In this document: piece after piece, positions 48,905-61,305 of the stretch
Numbering within the stretch: position 1 is the first letter of the stretch
How the letters are laid out: each line of letters starts with the position of its first letter
NCBI GenBank assembly: GCA_012295275.1
Contig: CM022677.1
Location: forward strand, 737,797-801,796
Direction of reading: 5' to 3'
DNA length: 64,000 bases
Source of the DNA: Chrysomallon squamiferum
Lineage: Eukaryota > Mollusca > Gastropoda > Neomphalida > Peltospiridae
The notes under the pieces: model-generated
The model's input: only the letters and a program-made list of their open reading frames with translations
Told to the model about the DNA's origin: nothing
Database searches by the model: none
Position numbers and translations under genes: made by a program

Positions 48905-49525
48905 ACTCCAAAAACATACAACAACGCGACACTAACAACAACAAAAACATACAACAACGCGACGCTAACAACAAAAACATACAACAACGCGACGCGAACA
49001 ACAACAAAAACATACAACAACGCGACGCTAACAACAACAAAAACATACAACAACGCGACGCTAACAACAAAAACATACAACAACGCGACGCTAACAACAA
49101 CAAAAACATACAACAACGCGACGCTAACAACAAAAACATACAACAACGCGACACTAACAACAACAAAAACATACAACAACGCGACGCTAACAACAAAAAC
49201 ATACAACAACGCGACGCTAACAACAACAAAAACATACAACAGCGCGACGCTAACAACAACAAAAACATACAACAACGCGACGCTAACAACAACAAAATCA
49301 TACAACAACGCGACGCTAACAACAACAAAATCATACAACAACGCGACGCTAACAACAACAAAAACATACAACAACGCGACGCTAACAACAACAAAAACAT
49401 ACAACGCGACGCTAACAACAACAAAAACATACAACGCGACGCTAACAACAACAAAATCATACAACAACGCGACGCTAACAACAACAAAAACATACAACAA
49501 CGCGACGCTAACAACAACAAAAACG
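48905..49525 (+). repeat. 33-bp minisatellite at LINE A 3' end, copy 1
   Basis: About 19 units, mostly 33 bp, of AACAACAACAAAAACATACA then ACAACGCGACGCT; some are 30 bp through loss of AAC. It lies 100 bases after the ORF2 stop and before the A-rich end. All length changes are multiples of three, so frames stay open on both strands (NNNKNIQQRDA on plus). Copy 2 has about 12 units. Confidence 0.95.
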
Positions 49526-49667
49526 TGCCCGACACGATGACACAACGAGTTTGTTTAGTTGTTTTTTCTCCTTCTTTCCTCTCTCTCTAGTTATATAATA
49601 GTAAAAACTAAGTAAATAAATAAACAAATAAATAAATATAAATAAATAAAACCCCTCAAACAATGCC

Positions 49668-49775
49668 CAATATATATGTATATATGTGTATGTGTATGTG
49701 TATGTATGTATATAGGTATATATATCTATATATGTGTATATGTATGTATGTGTGTAGGTGTGTATATATGTATAT
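49668..49775. repeat. TATG/TATA microsatellite, copy 1
   Basis: Tandem TATG and TGTA motifs just beyond the LINE A A-rich end. The counterpart is at 60945-61065. Confidence 0.9.
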
Positions 49776-50290
49776 CTACTGCACCCTTTTGCATCTTATT
49801 AACTAAAAACCACTCAAAGGTTTATTCCAAATTGCCCACTTCAAATGCACCTTCACCGTCCCCTTCCCCTCTCCTGTCCCGGAACCCATCCCTGGCGATC
49901 CCAGAGATCGGATCCATGATAGGCGTGCCTGAACCTTGAATTGGACGTAGGCACGTAAAAAGAGTTTTCCATCATTCCATTCTTTGATCAGTGCCCTTCT
50001 TGAGAGTCTTTCTCTGTACAAGATAAAGGAAAACGCAGAAAATGGTAATTATGGTTTAATGTTTTGTATATGTAACGTACATCTTGAATGATTGAAGATA
50101 GGTAAATCTAATACTGTTGAATTTTTCATAGTGATATTCTTTTTTAAATTAGCATAGACTAATAATACTGACAGCAAGAAAACAATATCGTATAAAAATA
50201 CAGTTATTGATACACCAAATTCTGTTTTCGGTTAATGCAAAGTCTCACAAAAGACTGAGGACCCACATTATGCCGTTTTCGAACCGTACA

Positions 50291-50460
50291 GCACATAATA
50301 ATGATATATTTATTTGCAATCCTATTGATAATATATTATATAGAAATGTTTCTATATATTTTATATCAAAACTGACATTATTTATAAATACTCTTGTAAA
50401 GTAGAGTCATACAATTTTTTCTTTTTAATTTCATTTTCTTGTATTCATTTTGTTACATAT

Positions 50461-50499
<39 letters not shown>

Positions 50500-52067
50500 T
50501 CTATTTGGCACATATTAAGATGGAGAGATACCAGATCTGGAAAACACAAAAGTTGTAATTCTCTCGCAGCCCAGCAGACGATATACACATGATGTTGCCA
50601 TGATATCAGAACTTCTTATCAGCAATTTTTTTTTTTTTTTTTTGACTTTATCAATATTTTGTAACAACTTTAATGTGCTGGAATGTCTGTATAGAATGTC
50701 TTCAATTCCTGCGTAGTTTAAAAAAAGAAAGAAAACAGTATCTGGGTGTTTTTTCCCACTCTGTTTGCAGTCTTATTAGTAACTGTATATACTAACAGTT
50801 AGTTATTTACTACCAAATTTCTGTCATAATGTTGATATAGTGTCACGGAATTCAGATTGCTTAACTTTAATTGTTACTTCAAATCACATCCGCTCTTTTA
50901 TTTTGAGCTATGGAATTGAAGTTGCTTAACTTTAATTATTACTACAATCACATCGCTCTTTTTCTTGTTTCAGCAAATTTTTCAACTCCATGGCGTAGTT
51001 ATTAAAAAAGGCTGGCTTTTAGTAATTAAGTAGAGAAGTAAGCGAAGGAAACGGTGAAAACGAGAATTCAGTCAGGCGGGGAAACCAAATGTTTTCCAAT
51101 GACATTTTCTTTACGGACGAGTATGGTAAGCAATTGTCTATTCTTATTTTGATAGGGTGTAATGTGCAATTAATCTCTATCAATAAAATTTAATGTTTTA
51201 ATCTGTCCTCCGTGCAGATTCTTATTTTGTCTTGGTTCCCTTTATATCCTTACTCGTATCATTAATCAAAATGATTTACACGTATGTTTTATAATGTATT
51301 ATTATCAAGTCACCTGTATATCATAATTAAATAATTAATGTAAATCTTAACTTGTATACAGTATAGTGGATAGGTAGACTTATTGATTTATATAGTTTGC
51401 TGTTATTTTAGCGTTTATATTCTTTGTTAGATGGCCACTAAAGCACCTTGTTACCCTAGACTGAGCCTTAATAAAACATCCAAGGTGTTTAAAGGTGTGA
51501 GCCCCGTGACAGTCGTCTCTTTATAACACTCCACAGTGAACCATCATAACACATTTCTGAACAGCTGTATTTAAACATACTCTAATTAATACGCATTGTA
51601 AAATTACCCGATTTATACCATCAGCCAGTTTCATTCATCTGCAGTCATAAGGCGAACCAGTTTTCATTTTGTGTCGTATTTCATGAGTAAAGTTTGTATT
51701 TTCTATGTAGCTATATTTAAAAAAAAGTAAAATAAAAAAACTTTCACTGCTATTCAGCTTGGTACGGTGTGACAACCTGATTAGTGCCTCTTTGGCAGAC
51801 TTGTTTTTAATTGCAATTTTGTTTTCTTTGTAGTGAATTATAGAATATTCACTAAATCTTTATTTTTATATGCCCATTAAAGCAGAATGTCTCCTACATT
51901 TTATCTTAAATATCTTATTATATTACGATAATATTTATTTAGCTATCTTGTATACTCATGTTTATAATTTATATTTTTACAGTCGTTAACTGTTTGCCTA
52001 ATTAATGACAGAAAATGGGGTTAAATACACAAAAACTAAATAGCAGAGCGTATGCAGATATACACGG
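50291..52067. other. Spacer between duplicated segments
   Basis: AT-rich with TTTA repeats (50459-50500), a T run near 50630, and the dispersed segment 50569-51600 shared with 7078-7975. No gene is recognised. Confidence 0.65.
50569..51600 (+). repeat. Dispersed segment, second copy
   Basis: Same ordered blocks as 7078-7975, with a 300-base different stretch in the middle. Unlike the first copy it is not followed by LINE B. Confidence 0.75.
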
Positions 52068-52213
52068 GCTATTAAGAAGCTGTTTTATATAATTAGGGGA
52101 AGTTCCGTTATTTAATAAACTAAGAAACACTGGGGTTTAAGTAACTGAAAATTGGTATTGAAAGCTTCAAAGTAAATTCAGAAAGGCTATCTGCAGAGCT
52201 GTAGCTATGGGTG

Positions 52214-52219
52214 TATAAG
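52214..52219 (+). promoter_or_regulatory. TATA-like motif in duplicated segment, copy 2
   Basis: Counterpart of the motif at 40677. About 14 bases that follow TCAGAGTCTC in copy 1 are missing here. Confidence 0.2.
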
Positions 52220-52680
52220 TAGCGGCACGCGTTTTGAACGACATCTCTTTGATCAGTCAGAGTCTCTCCTTTTTTTCGTGAGATTCGCTCGGTCAGATTC
52301 GCTCAGATTCGCTTCAAAGTTTCCGTTTTACTACACAAGGAATAATTGTTGAATTTTCTCACTTGGGATTGCCTTTCATTTATTCTTGCAAATTCGTTCC
52401 ATTTGTGTGCACTTGATACGAATACTTGGGAAAAGCGCTCTTAGGATTACGTTATACACGATCGCCAAACAGCAAAAGTAATTGAGATCTGACCAATCAA
52501 CGACGAACTAGCTTCAGCCAGTAGAAATCCAGTCTCAACAACAACCTGTCGACCAAGCAAATTCGAGATATCTCCAACCAATCAGAATCCACAGTCCCAA
52601 CAGCAACCCGACGAGGGAAGGAACAAACATTACTGCCAGCAATCGGGGATTATTTGTTTATCTGTTAAATTTCCCAAATT

Positions 52681-52790
52681 AGGATTCCACTTCAAATTCG
52701 AGCTTAGAACATTCGACATCAAATTTGGTAAGAAAAGGAATCCTATCCTCCCAGCACGTCATAATCACTTTCCTAGCTCGAAACTTTAAA
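52681..52790 (+). mobile_element. LINE A 5' leader fragment, copy 2
   Basis: Same fragment and same right-hand breakpoint as 41157-41263. Confidence 0.75.
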
Positions 52791-52924
52791 ACTCCCTCTT
52801 ATCTCTCCATCTATCAACCTCAAACCCTCTCCCCCAGTGCTAATTTAAATAGATAACTTTGTTTATTGCTCTTTTTCTGTAGTGTCATTACTGTTGAAAT
52901 TTTAATTATATTGAATATTTAATT

Positions 52925-52959
<35 letters not shown>

Positions 52960-54536
52960 GTGATGTAATACCCCCTGAAATGCTAACTATACACGTGCCT
53001 CTATGGAATGAACTTTTTTCTTTGTTATTTGTTTCTCTTCATATTTTTATGATATCCAAGACATGAAGCTCTGTGACAGTCACTTGTTAGCGACAGGACA
53101 GACACAGTTTAGTGAATATCAGAAAATAGTTACAACAGACGACAACGTACAAATAACCGCATTACAGCGTCTGCATTGATACTACTACCGATCCAACAAC
53201 GACAACAACCTCAACCATAACAACAGCAAGAACTACTACAACTATTATTGAAATTACCGCCTCTACTACTAATTCCGCAATTACTGCTACTAACACTGCT
53301 TGATACTTCTAATAATAATAAAAGTAGTAGTAGTAATAATAATAACAATAATATATGTATGTATGTATGTATGTTTGTATGTATGTATGCATGTATGCAT
53401 GTGTTATTTTATTCTAGTACAGACAAAATGGTTATTGGTAATTTCAATTGTTTTGCGAAGGAGTTTGACTTTTCATATAATTTAAAATTTCACTGCTACC
53501 TCTTTTTCTTTCCTTCATCCATTGATATAAAAGAGAATAAAATTAAATTAAAAATATAATAATAAATATTAATGAAAATAAAAATAAATGTAATAATAGT
53601 AAAGAAATAATAGAAACAGAAATAAAAATAGAGGGAAAAAATGAAGAAGAAACGTACAGAAATTCTGATGACAAGGAAACATAGGGGAAATGAAAATAAT
53701 AAAACAATTAATAATAAATTACAAAAAAAAAAAAAAGACTGCAAACAAGTCAAGATGATAATGGAAATGGTTTGGGCGAAATTAGTTAAATATTTTATAT
53801 TGACTTTTCAGTAAAAGTTCTTAATATCTTTTGAAGAAGAGGAAGTAGCTAATAAAAATAAGTTTTTTTTTTTTTTTACGTTCATAACATTTGAGTCGAC
53901 TTGCATATATTGTTAGACTTTCCCCTGATGCAGTGAATTCATTTATTGACTTTTATTTCAAGTTCTAAAAATGTATATTTATGGAAAGAATGTAGAGAAT
54001 GTACGGAAAAGAGAATACTGAAATAAAGAAAGAATGAAAGAAAGAATGAAAGACAGACAGAATGAAAGGTAGAAAGATAAAAAGAAACAATAAATATATC
54101 GTAGAATTGAAAAAAAAAAGTTAATTATGTTAACTTAAAAAAGTTGATTTTAATGTAATAATAGTATTGATGATGATAATAATAATGACGATGATGATCA
54201 TGTTGATAAACAATTAATAGTATTCTAACATGCCTGTTTGACATCCATTTAAGAAATGAGCCAGTTCACTGCCAAGTCAACCAAATAACAGCTAGAGTAG
54301 ACACACAGTTTTAGTGTTGGGTGATAAAGAGTTGTCTGCTTCACGGATCACTAAACACGTGAAGAACCTCACTGATTATTAATTTCGTGCGTCGACAATT
54401 ATTTCAAATGTCGTGCATGATTTCATCTGCGTTTGCGTGTGTTTTCGTATTAAACAAAAAATGATGCCAGACAATAACTAACAACAACATCAACAACAGC
54501 AGAAGCAACAACAACAACAACAACGGCAACAAGACC

Positions 54537-54591
<55 letters not shown>

Positions 54592-55773
54592 GTAATAATA
54601 ATATTCATTAAGATGATCAAGACGATTATGATAAATTCAGAAACAAAAATAAATTAATAATGAATAAATAAATAAATCAATAAATAAATTAAATAAATAA
54701 AATAAAAAATACAATGTAAACGATGGGACATCAGTCTTTTCCGAATGTTTGGCAATCACCAAGTTCAGTAGAGTTGTCTACCCTAAATAAAGACAGTCCA
54801 TTGCTCTCCTTTTCAAAGAATCAAATAAATAAGTATACACACAATAACAGTCCTAATAACGATTAATATTTGCAGTTTCATTTCAGTGGATAAACAATCA
54901 TTAGTTAAAATGCTCCGTATCACAGCTTAGTGGTTTTTTTCTACATTTTGTCGACGTTTATATCGTAAATACTTTTTTGGTATCTAAATAAACGTTATTT
55001 AAAACACTACATTAAGCAAGACTGCACAGATATGTACTTAGCCAGAGAGGGTTACGAGATTTTACTTGAAACGGTATGACTTTTTTTGGGGGGAGGGGGT
55101 TGAAATATTTATCATGTTATGAAATGAATTATGAAATAAGCCTCAGTCTGTGGTGGTTTTTAGAATGTTGACAAGTTAATCGAATGCAACAGAAAGAAAA
55201 GTGGCATGATACTGTGGACAATTAAACTATATTTTTTCCGTTTATTTATCCGCCCATCCTTCTGTCATCCATACACCCATCCATCAGTCACTCTCAGTCT
55301 GTCTTGGTGTGTATGTGTCTGTGTGTGTGTCTGTCTGTCCATCTATCTATCTCTCTCTCGCTCTCTATCTATCTATCTATCTATCTCTCTATTTACCTAT
55401 TTGTCTATCTCTCTGTATGTCACTCTATCTGTCTATCTATCTGACTTTCAGTCTGTGTATTTCTGTCTTTCTCTCTGTCAGTCTTTCTGTCTGTCAGTCT
55501 TTCTGTCTGTCTGTCTATCTATCTATTCATCTATCAAATCTGTCTCCAACTATTCTAATCTGTCTATCAAACCTCTGATACATGATAAATTTTGCAGTTT
55601 CGTTCACAATGATGAACCTATTCTTCAAGACAGAGATTTCAAATTCTCGTCAGCAAAACTTTCTGTTTTCATTTAGCTCGTGGAAAGATAAAGCTAAAAG
55701 TTTAATTTACTTTAGCTGCAAACAGATCTTCCCAGGCGGTTTATCTTTTACATTTTCCGTCTTCTTCCAACAG
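52791..55773. other. Non-LINE block between LINE A leader and body, copy 2
   Basis: Same content as 41264-44244, including poly(A) 52929-52958, TATG repeats 53354-53402, AAT repeats 54538-54592 and TCTA repeats 55327-55539. No gene. Confidence 0.6.
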
Positions 55774-55917
55774 TCCGTCTCGCGACTGTTGGACGACACA
55801 TTATTCCACACCCGGCTGTCTGATGAGATCACCTTCGTCAGGGCCGAGTCGGACAGCTCACTCATCAAACTGGGTACGAGCATGGAACTGATGCCCAACC
55901 CCACAGAGTGTCAAAAG
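55774..55917 (+). other. GC-rich putative exon, copy 2 (144 nt, phase 0)
   Basis: 48 codons exactly, flanked by CTTCTTCCAACAG and GTGTGT, phase 0 at both ends. Contains LLDDTLFHTRLSDEITFVRA and LGTSMELMPNPTECQK. Base composition is much GC-richer than the surrounding AT-rich DNA. I do not recognise the parent protein. The frame also stays open past the donor into LINE A ORF1 DNA (to 56346), which may be chance. Confidence 0.45.
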
Positions 55918-56684
55918 GTGTGTGTCACACTAGAGAGGTGTACAAAGGAACCTCATGAAAGGAGAGGACCCACACCCGCAAAACCCACAAATCCCGATAA
56001 CCCCATCGAACAGGCTTACTCGCAGGACAAAACAAGTAGCCAAGCCATCCATAGACAAATGGACAAGACGGTGGCTTACGGCACCTGGGGGATACACTTT
56101 CAGTGCAGAACCCCTAAAACAGACAAACATAAAAAAACAAAAACAAAAAAGAAACAGAAACTAGTCACGGAAACAACAAAACAGACACCAAACAGAAACG
56201 ATTTCTTAGCAACACCAACCAAAACAAATCCGACCACACAGAGACAAAAATACAAGCACCGACATGACAGCCCCACGAAACAAACTCCCCAACACTCACC
56301 CAAAGTAGTAATCAACACAGAGACAGAAATACAAGCACCGACATGACAACCCCACGAAACAAACTCACCAACACCCCCCCAAAGTAGTAATCAACACAGA
56401 GACAGAAATACAAGCACCGACATGACAACCCCACGAAACAAACTCACCAACGCTCCCCCAAACTCAACACCTCAACAACAAAACAACACCCCACAAAAAA
56501 ACACCCACTACACAACACAAAGGTTACACGCAATAGCAACAACAACCACCACAACAACAGATCACTCCTTAAGAAAACTGATACAAATAAAATCTGGCAA
56601 AGAAACAACAAAACAAACACTAGAAACGCTAAAGAAAGAAAACTCAGACGTGATGATTCAGAACATCACGATCTGGAACAACGA

Positions 56685-57499
56685 GGATTCTTTGGCTTCT
56701 TTCACAACACTAACTGCACCACGAGAGGAGGAGTGGCGACTTATGTCAGAAATGAACTATCCTACTCACGTATCCCACTAACCAATCACCACCCCAACAT
56801 AGAGACACTTGGGATAACAATCCATGGCCAGGCTGAAGACATTAACGTTTTCAACTACTACACTCACCCAGACAAAAATCACTACAACATAACACTAGAA
56901 CACTACACTAAAAGCATTCCCTCTAAATATATCGACAAGTCCATCAAACTAGGGGACTTCAACAGCAGAAACCACCTATGGGGATCCTCTAGTACATGCA
57001 AACAGGGAACCATCATCAAAAATGTACGGATCTTAACAAACACATATGTCTGAACGATGGCACGCCAACCTTCCTATCAGACATACACAACACCTGGTCA
57101 TGCCTTGATATCTCAACAGTGTCTGAAAAAATAGCCTCTAAATGTGAATGGACAGTCCTTAACAATCTCAATAGCGATCACCTACCAATACTAATCTCAT
57201 ACAACACTGAAAATAACTGGAAAGAGGTACCAATAAACAAACACAAATGGAACTTCACGAAAGCCAACTGGACTGAATTTAAAAAGCAATGTCTGGAAAC
57301 AGATCCCAAACTCATTCGAAGCAATAATATTGACACTTTTAACCAAAATTTAACTGACAGAATAATTAGCATTGCCAATAAAACTATTCCAAATTCTAAT
57401 TGTAAATACAAAAATAATTCAGTCCCTTGGTGGAGTGAAGAACTAAAACTCCTTACAAAAGGCACGCAACAAAGATCGCAAAACATACCAAAAAAATAA
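56685..57499 (+). pseudogene. LINE A endonuclease, N-truncated, copy 2
   Basis: GDFNSRNHLWGS and NSDHLPI are present, with the same one-base loss near 57022 as copy 1. The frame 56996-57499 stays open slightly longer than in copy 1 (through NSVPWWSEELK) because the TGA after NQNLT is absent. Confidence 0.8.
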
Positions 57500-57554
57500 C
57501 TCAGCAACCAACCTCGCAAACCTCAAAATTAGTAAAAACAAAGTCTCACAAGCC

Positions 57555-58960
57555 GTGCTAAATGCAAAAAAAGAATCGTGGAAAACCTTCTGCACCTCTA
57601 TCAACAAAAACACGTCTAGTAAGGAAATTTGGGCCAAAATTAAACGCATACAAGGGAAACCAATTAGAAAGAACACACTACTAGTCCGTAACAAAAACTT
57701 CCATACAAACAAAGAGAAGCCGCTGCTCTGGGAGATGTCTTTAAAAACAACTCGAGTACAAACAACTTTCCCCCCAAATTTCGAAAAATTAAAAATAAAT
57801 TAGAAACAGTCAACAAAATCCAACCTGACTCAGAAACCTCAGGAACGAAATACAATATTCCCTTCACACTCCAAGAAATGACAGCGGCCTTCTCCGACCG
57901 TAAAGGAACAGTCCCCGGGCCAGACAAATTCTCCTACCTTTTCTTTCAAAACATGCCTACAGACATGCTAAATCTATTTCTGGAACTCTATAACACTATC
58001 TGGAAGGAAGGATACCTTCCACTCAAATGGAAGCATGCTGAAGTCTTCAGCCTTCCAAAACAGGGTAAGGACCTTTCCAACCCCTCCAACTATCGTCCTA
58101 TCTCACTAACGTCCTGTGTCTGCAAAACCATGGAGGCTATGGTCAACACACGCTTAACACACCTTCTGGAAAAAAAAAACTAATTTCGACCTTTCAAAGT
58201 GGCTTCAGAAAGAACCACTCCACAAGGGACCACAGAACCAGATTACAATCTGAAATCTCCGAATCTTTGTTTACTGGACAAAAAGTGGTAGGAGTGTTTG
58301 TTGACATAGAAAAAGCCTATGATATGGTCTGGAAACATGGTCTTCTAAACAAAGTCTACAACATGGGCATAAGAGGCCCTATGTTTGGCTTTATAGAAGC
58401 ATTCTTGAAAAACAGATCCTTTACGGTCAATGTAGACGAAAACTTCTCGGACAGCTTGGATTTGGAGAGTGGGATCCTCCAGGGTTCAGTTATCGCCCCT
58501 ACTCTTCTTAGCATTTTTATTAATGACCTAGCACATACTGTAGCTACTAACTCGAAAACCGCAACTAAGTTTAGTACAAGACTATTTGCGGATGATACAG
58601 CCTTTTAGCTTGCTGGAAACTGTCTTAAACAAATCAAAACAGAAATGCAAAAAGACTTAAATAACTAACAAAAATGGGCGGAAACCTGGGGAGTCACTGT
58701 CACCATAACCTTTGGGAGAAACGCTAACAAGAAACACAATAAGATAGACCTACATCACAACAACACAAAAAGCCAACAAGTAAACGCAGTCAAATTCCTG
58801 GGAGTCACATTCGACAGGTGCCTTACCTTCAAACAACACATCACCAACACGCTCAACACATGCACAAAATACATGAATTTACTGAAAGTGCTTTCGAACG
58901 CCAAATGGGGAGCTGACAGAAAATCTCTTGATGGTGTTCGAAGCACTAGTAGTGTGAAGA
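57555..58960 (+). pseudogene. LINE A reverse transcriptase, copy 2
   Basis: RT blocks in several frames: TVPGPDKFSYLFFQNMP, NYRPISLTSCVCKTME, VVGVFVDIEKAYDMVW, GILQGSVIAPTLLSIFINDL (PQG changed to LQG), LFADDTAF followed by TAG at 58606-58608. Inactive. Confidence 0.85.
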
Positions 58961-58990
58961 CTCCAGTATGGGTCCCAGGCGTTCAGCGGT

Positions 58991-60312
58991 GTGTCTGAAT
59001 ACCAACTAAACCGACTGGACACGGTACACAACAAGGCACTAAGAATTGTTGCCAGGGTCTTCCCAGACACACCGACGGACAGTCTGTTTGTGGAACTGAA
59101 CATGCTACCGCTGCGAATCCGACGCAGCACACAGTCTCAAACACTGGTTCAAAATCAAAAATCTAATCCCCACCCATCCTATAAACACAGTAATCCCAAA
59201 CAGCCTACCCTACATCAACGACAGAGAAGCATCACTTAACATCACACACAGGACAGCAAACAGACTAAACCTACTGGACCTAGAACTCGAAAACAACCCT
59301 CCACCCTTAGAACCCCCATGGACAATAAAACAACTAGACATACCTCTAACGCTTAGACAGGAAGTATCGAAGACGGAACACGACCCATTTAAAAACGTAA
59401 TTTTTAGAGCAGCATTAAGCGACCACTACTCGGACTTCATACAGGTCTATACAGACGGCTCCAAAGACCCTCTCACGGGAAGAACAGGCATGGCCTTTCA
59501 TCTTAGACCGGAACTACCCGACCAACCCTTCAACTACAGAGGTAGACTGACCAACAACCTATCCGTCTTTACTACGGAACTAATAGCTATTCTCTCAGCA
59601 CTTAAATGGGTCCTAAGTCACAAACACGAAAAAGAAATACCTCATACTCACTGACTCCCTCAGCTCATTGCAAGCTCTGTACAAACTCAAATTCAGCAGC
59701 TCCCAGTACATTAGAGAGATTATCGACATCACAAACTGTATCAACTACAGAGGACACAAGGTCACCTTCGAGTGGGTACCCGCTCACGTGGGTGTTACTG
59801 GAATCGAGCTGGCAGACAAAAAAGCAAAACACTCGCTAGAAGACGACACGATCGACTTTGACTCTAAATACAACGTTAACGAAATCATGACCATAGCGCA
59901 CAATAAGCTAACAGAATCGTGGCAACAAGACTGGGACAACAAAACTAGACTATGGCACTACATAATTAAACCGAAAGTAAACTCGCCCAGCCCACTCTCA
60001 GACAACAACAAAACAACTCAAACTTTAACCCGTCTCAGAGTGGGAGTGACCTTCGGACTAAACGACAGCAGACACAGACTCGACAACACTGTGAGTAAAA
60101 AGTGCGGCACATGCCATAAACTGGACAATGTCAGACACTATCTGTTCTATTGCACGAAGTACGACAAGGACAGACGCAAACTAAACACAACTTTAACAAA
60201 CATGAAAGTCAGATTTACTCCAGTTGACATTTTCAACTCTCCCAAACACTTAAAAAAACAAGTAGACAACCTCATAATGCGATACGTGGAAGCAATAAAA
60301 ATCAAAATATAA
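58991..60312 (+). pseudogene. LINE A RNase H and C-terminal zinc region, copy 2
   Basis: Broken by shifts near 59130 and by a short deletion near 59610. YTDGSKD, TTELIAI and GIELADKKAK are visible, and the 59668-60312 frame is open. The zinc motif CGTCHKLDNVRHYLFYC (C-x2-C-x7-H-x4-C) is complete here, unlike copy 1. Confidence 0.8.
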
Positions 60313-60416
60313 ACACACAGACAATTTCATAAAATACTACATAAAATAAACATATCCCTATCTAACCCCAGAACCAACTGGTAACCTCCCTTCGACAGAT
60401 TTGCGGCCAAACAACT

Positions 60417-60818
60417 CCACAAACATACAACAACGCGACGCTAACAACAACAAAAAGATACAACAATGCGACGCTAACAACAACAAAAACATACAACAAC
60501 GCGACGCTAACAACAACAAAAACATACAACAACGCAACGCTAACAACAACAAAAAGATACAACAACGCGACGCTAACAACTCCAAAAAGATACAACAACG
60601 CGACGCTAACAACAACAAAAACATACAACAACGCAACGCTAACAACAACAAAAAGATACAACAACGCAACGCTAACAACTCCAAAAACATACAACAACGC
60701 AACGCTAACAACAACAAAAACATACAACAACGCGACGCTAACAACAACAAAAACATACAACAACGCGACTCTAACAACAACAAAAACATACAACAACGCG
60801 ACGCTAACAACAACAAAA
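60417..60818 (+). repeat. 33-bp minisatellite at LINE A 3' end, copy 2
   Basis: About 12 units of the 33-bp repeat, with AAGATACA and ACTCCAAAA variants not seen in copy 1. Frames are again preserved on both strands. Confidence 0.95.
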
Positions 60819-60944
60819 ATGTGCCCGACAGGATGACACTACGAGTTCTTTTTTTTTCTCCTTCTTTCCTCTCTCTCTCGTTATATAATAGTAAAAACTA
60901 AGTAAATAAATAAATATAAATAAATAAAACCCCTCAAACAATGC

Positions 60945-61065
60945 CCAATGCATATATATATGTATCTATATATGTGTATATGTATATATGTGTATGTATG
61001 TATATAAGTATATATATATCTATATATGTGTATATGTATGTATGTGTATGGGTGTGTATATATGT
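60945..61065. repeat. TATG/TATA microsatellite, copy 2
   Basis: Longer counterpart of 49668-49775. Confidence 0.9.
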
Positions 61066-61149
61066 ATATCTACTGCACCGTTTTGGATCTTATTAACTAA
61101 AAGCCACTCAAAGGTTTATTCCAAATTGCCCACTTCAAATGCACCTTCA

Positions 61150-61305
61150 CCGTCCCCGTCCCCTTCAACTTTCCCCTTCCCCTTCCCCTTCCCCTCTCCT
61201 GTCCCCTTCCCCTTCCCCGTCCCCGTCCCCTTCCACTTCCCCTTCCCCTTCCCCTCTCCTTCCCCTTTCTCTTCCCCTTCCCCTCCCCCTTCCCCTCTCC
61301 TGTCC
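61150..61305. repeat. CCCCTTC minisatellite, expanded only in copy 2
   Basis: About 155 bases of CCCCTTC/CCCCGTC units on the plus strand. The matching place in copy 1 (about 49853-49880) has only four or five units, so the array changed length after duplication. Confidence 0.9.

Larger units (their letters stand above)
44447..49660 (+). mobile_element. LINE A copy 1, internally deleted
   Basis: Resumes LINE A from CCCGCAAAACCCACAAATCC (equivalent to 14967). A roughly 79-bp unit is repeated almost three times (44712-44938). At about 45153 the sequence jumps from the ORF1 position 15343 to the endonuclease position 16272, losing about 930 bases with all zinc knuckles. Then endonuclease, RT, RNase H, a CCHC tail, a 33-bp minisatellite and an A-rich end with AAATAAAT repeats follow. 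Several stops and shifts make it inactive, though the 443-codon C-terminal frame is intact. Confidence 0.85.
40536..50290 (+). repeat. 9.7-kb segmental duplication, copy 1
   Basis: Near-identical to 52068-61710, offset 11520-11532 bases through most of its length. It starts at the phrase TATATAATTAGG and ends after ATGCCGTTTTCGAA. It carries a TATA-like motif, a LINE A leader piece, microsatellites, a putative exon, a deleted LINE A and a 33-bp minisatellite. Differences are mostly single indels, plus array-length changes in minisatellites. It may be a real tandem duplication or two haplotypes placed in series by the assembler. Confidence 0.9.
55977..60930 (+). mobile_element. LINE A copy 2, internally deleted
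   Basis: Same structure and same ORF1-to-endonuclease deletion (about 56685) as copy 1. Domains: endonuclease 56685-57499, RT 57555-58960, RNase H 58991-60312, minisatellite 60417-60818, A-rich end. More decayed in RNase H than copy 1. Both copies carry the identical deletion, so the segment was duplicated after the element was damaged. Confidence 0.85.

Noticed and set aside
48892-49590. 232-codon Asn/Gln-rich open frame as a prion-like protein gene
   Set aside because: It is the 33-bp minisatellite. Both strands are equally open because the unit is a multiple of three without stops, and there is no independent start or conserved flank.
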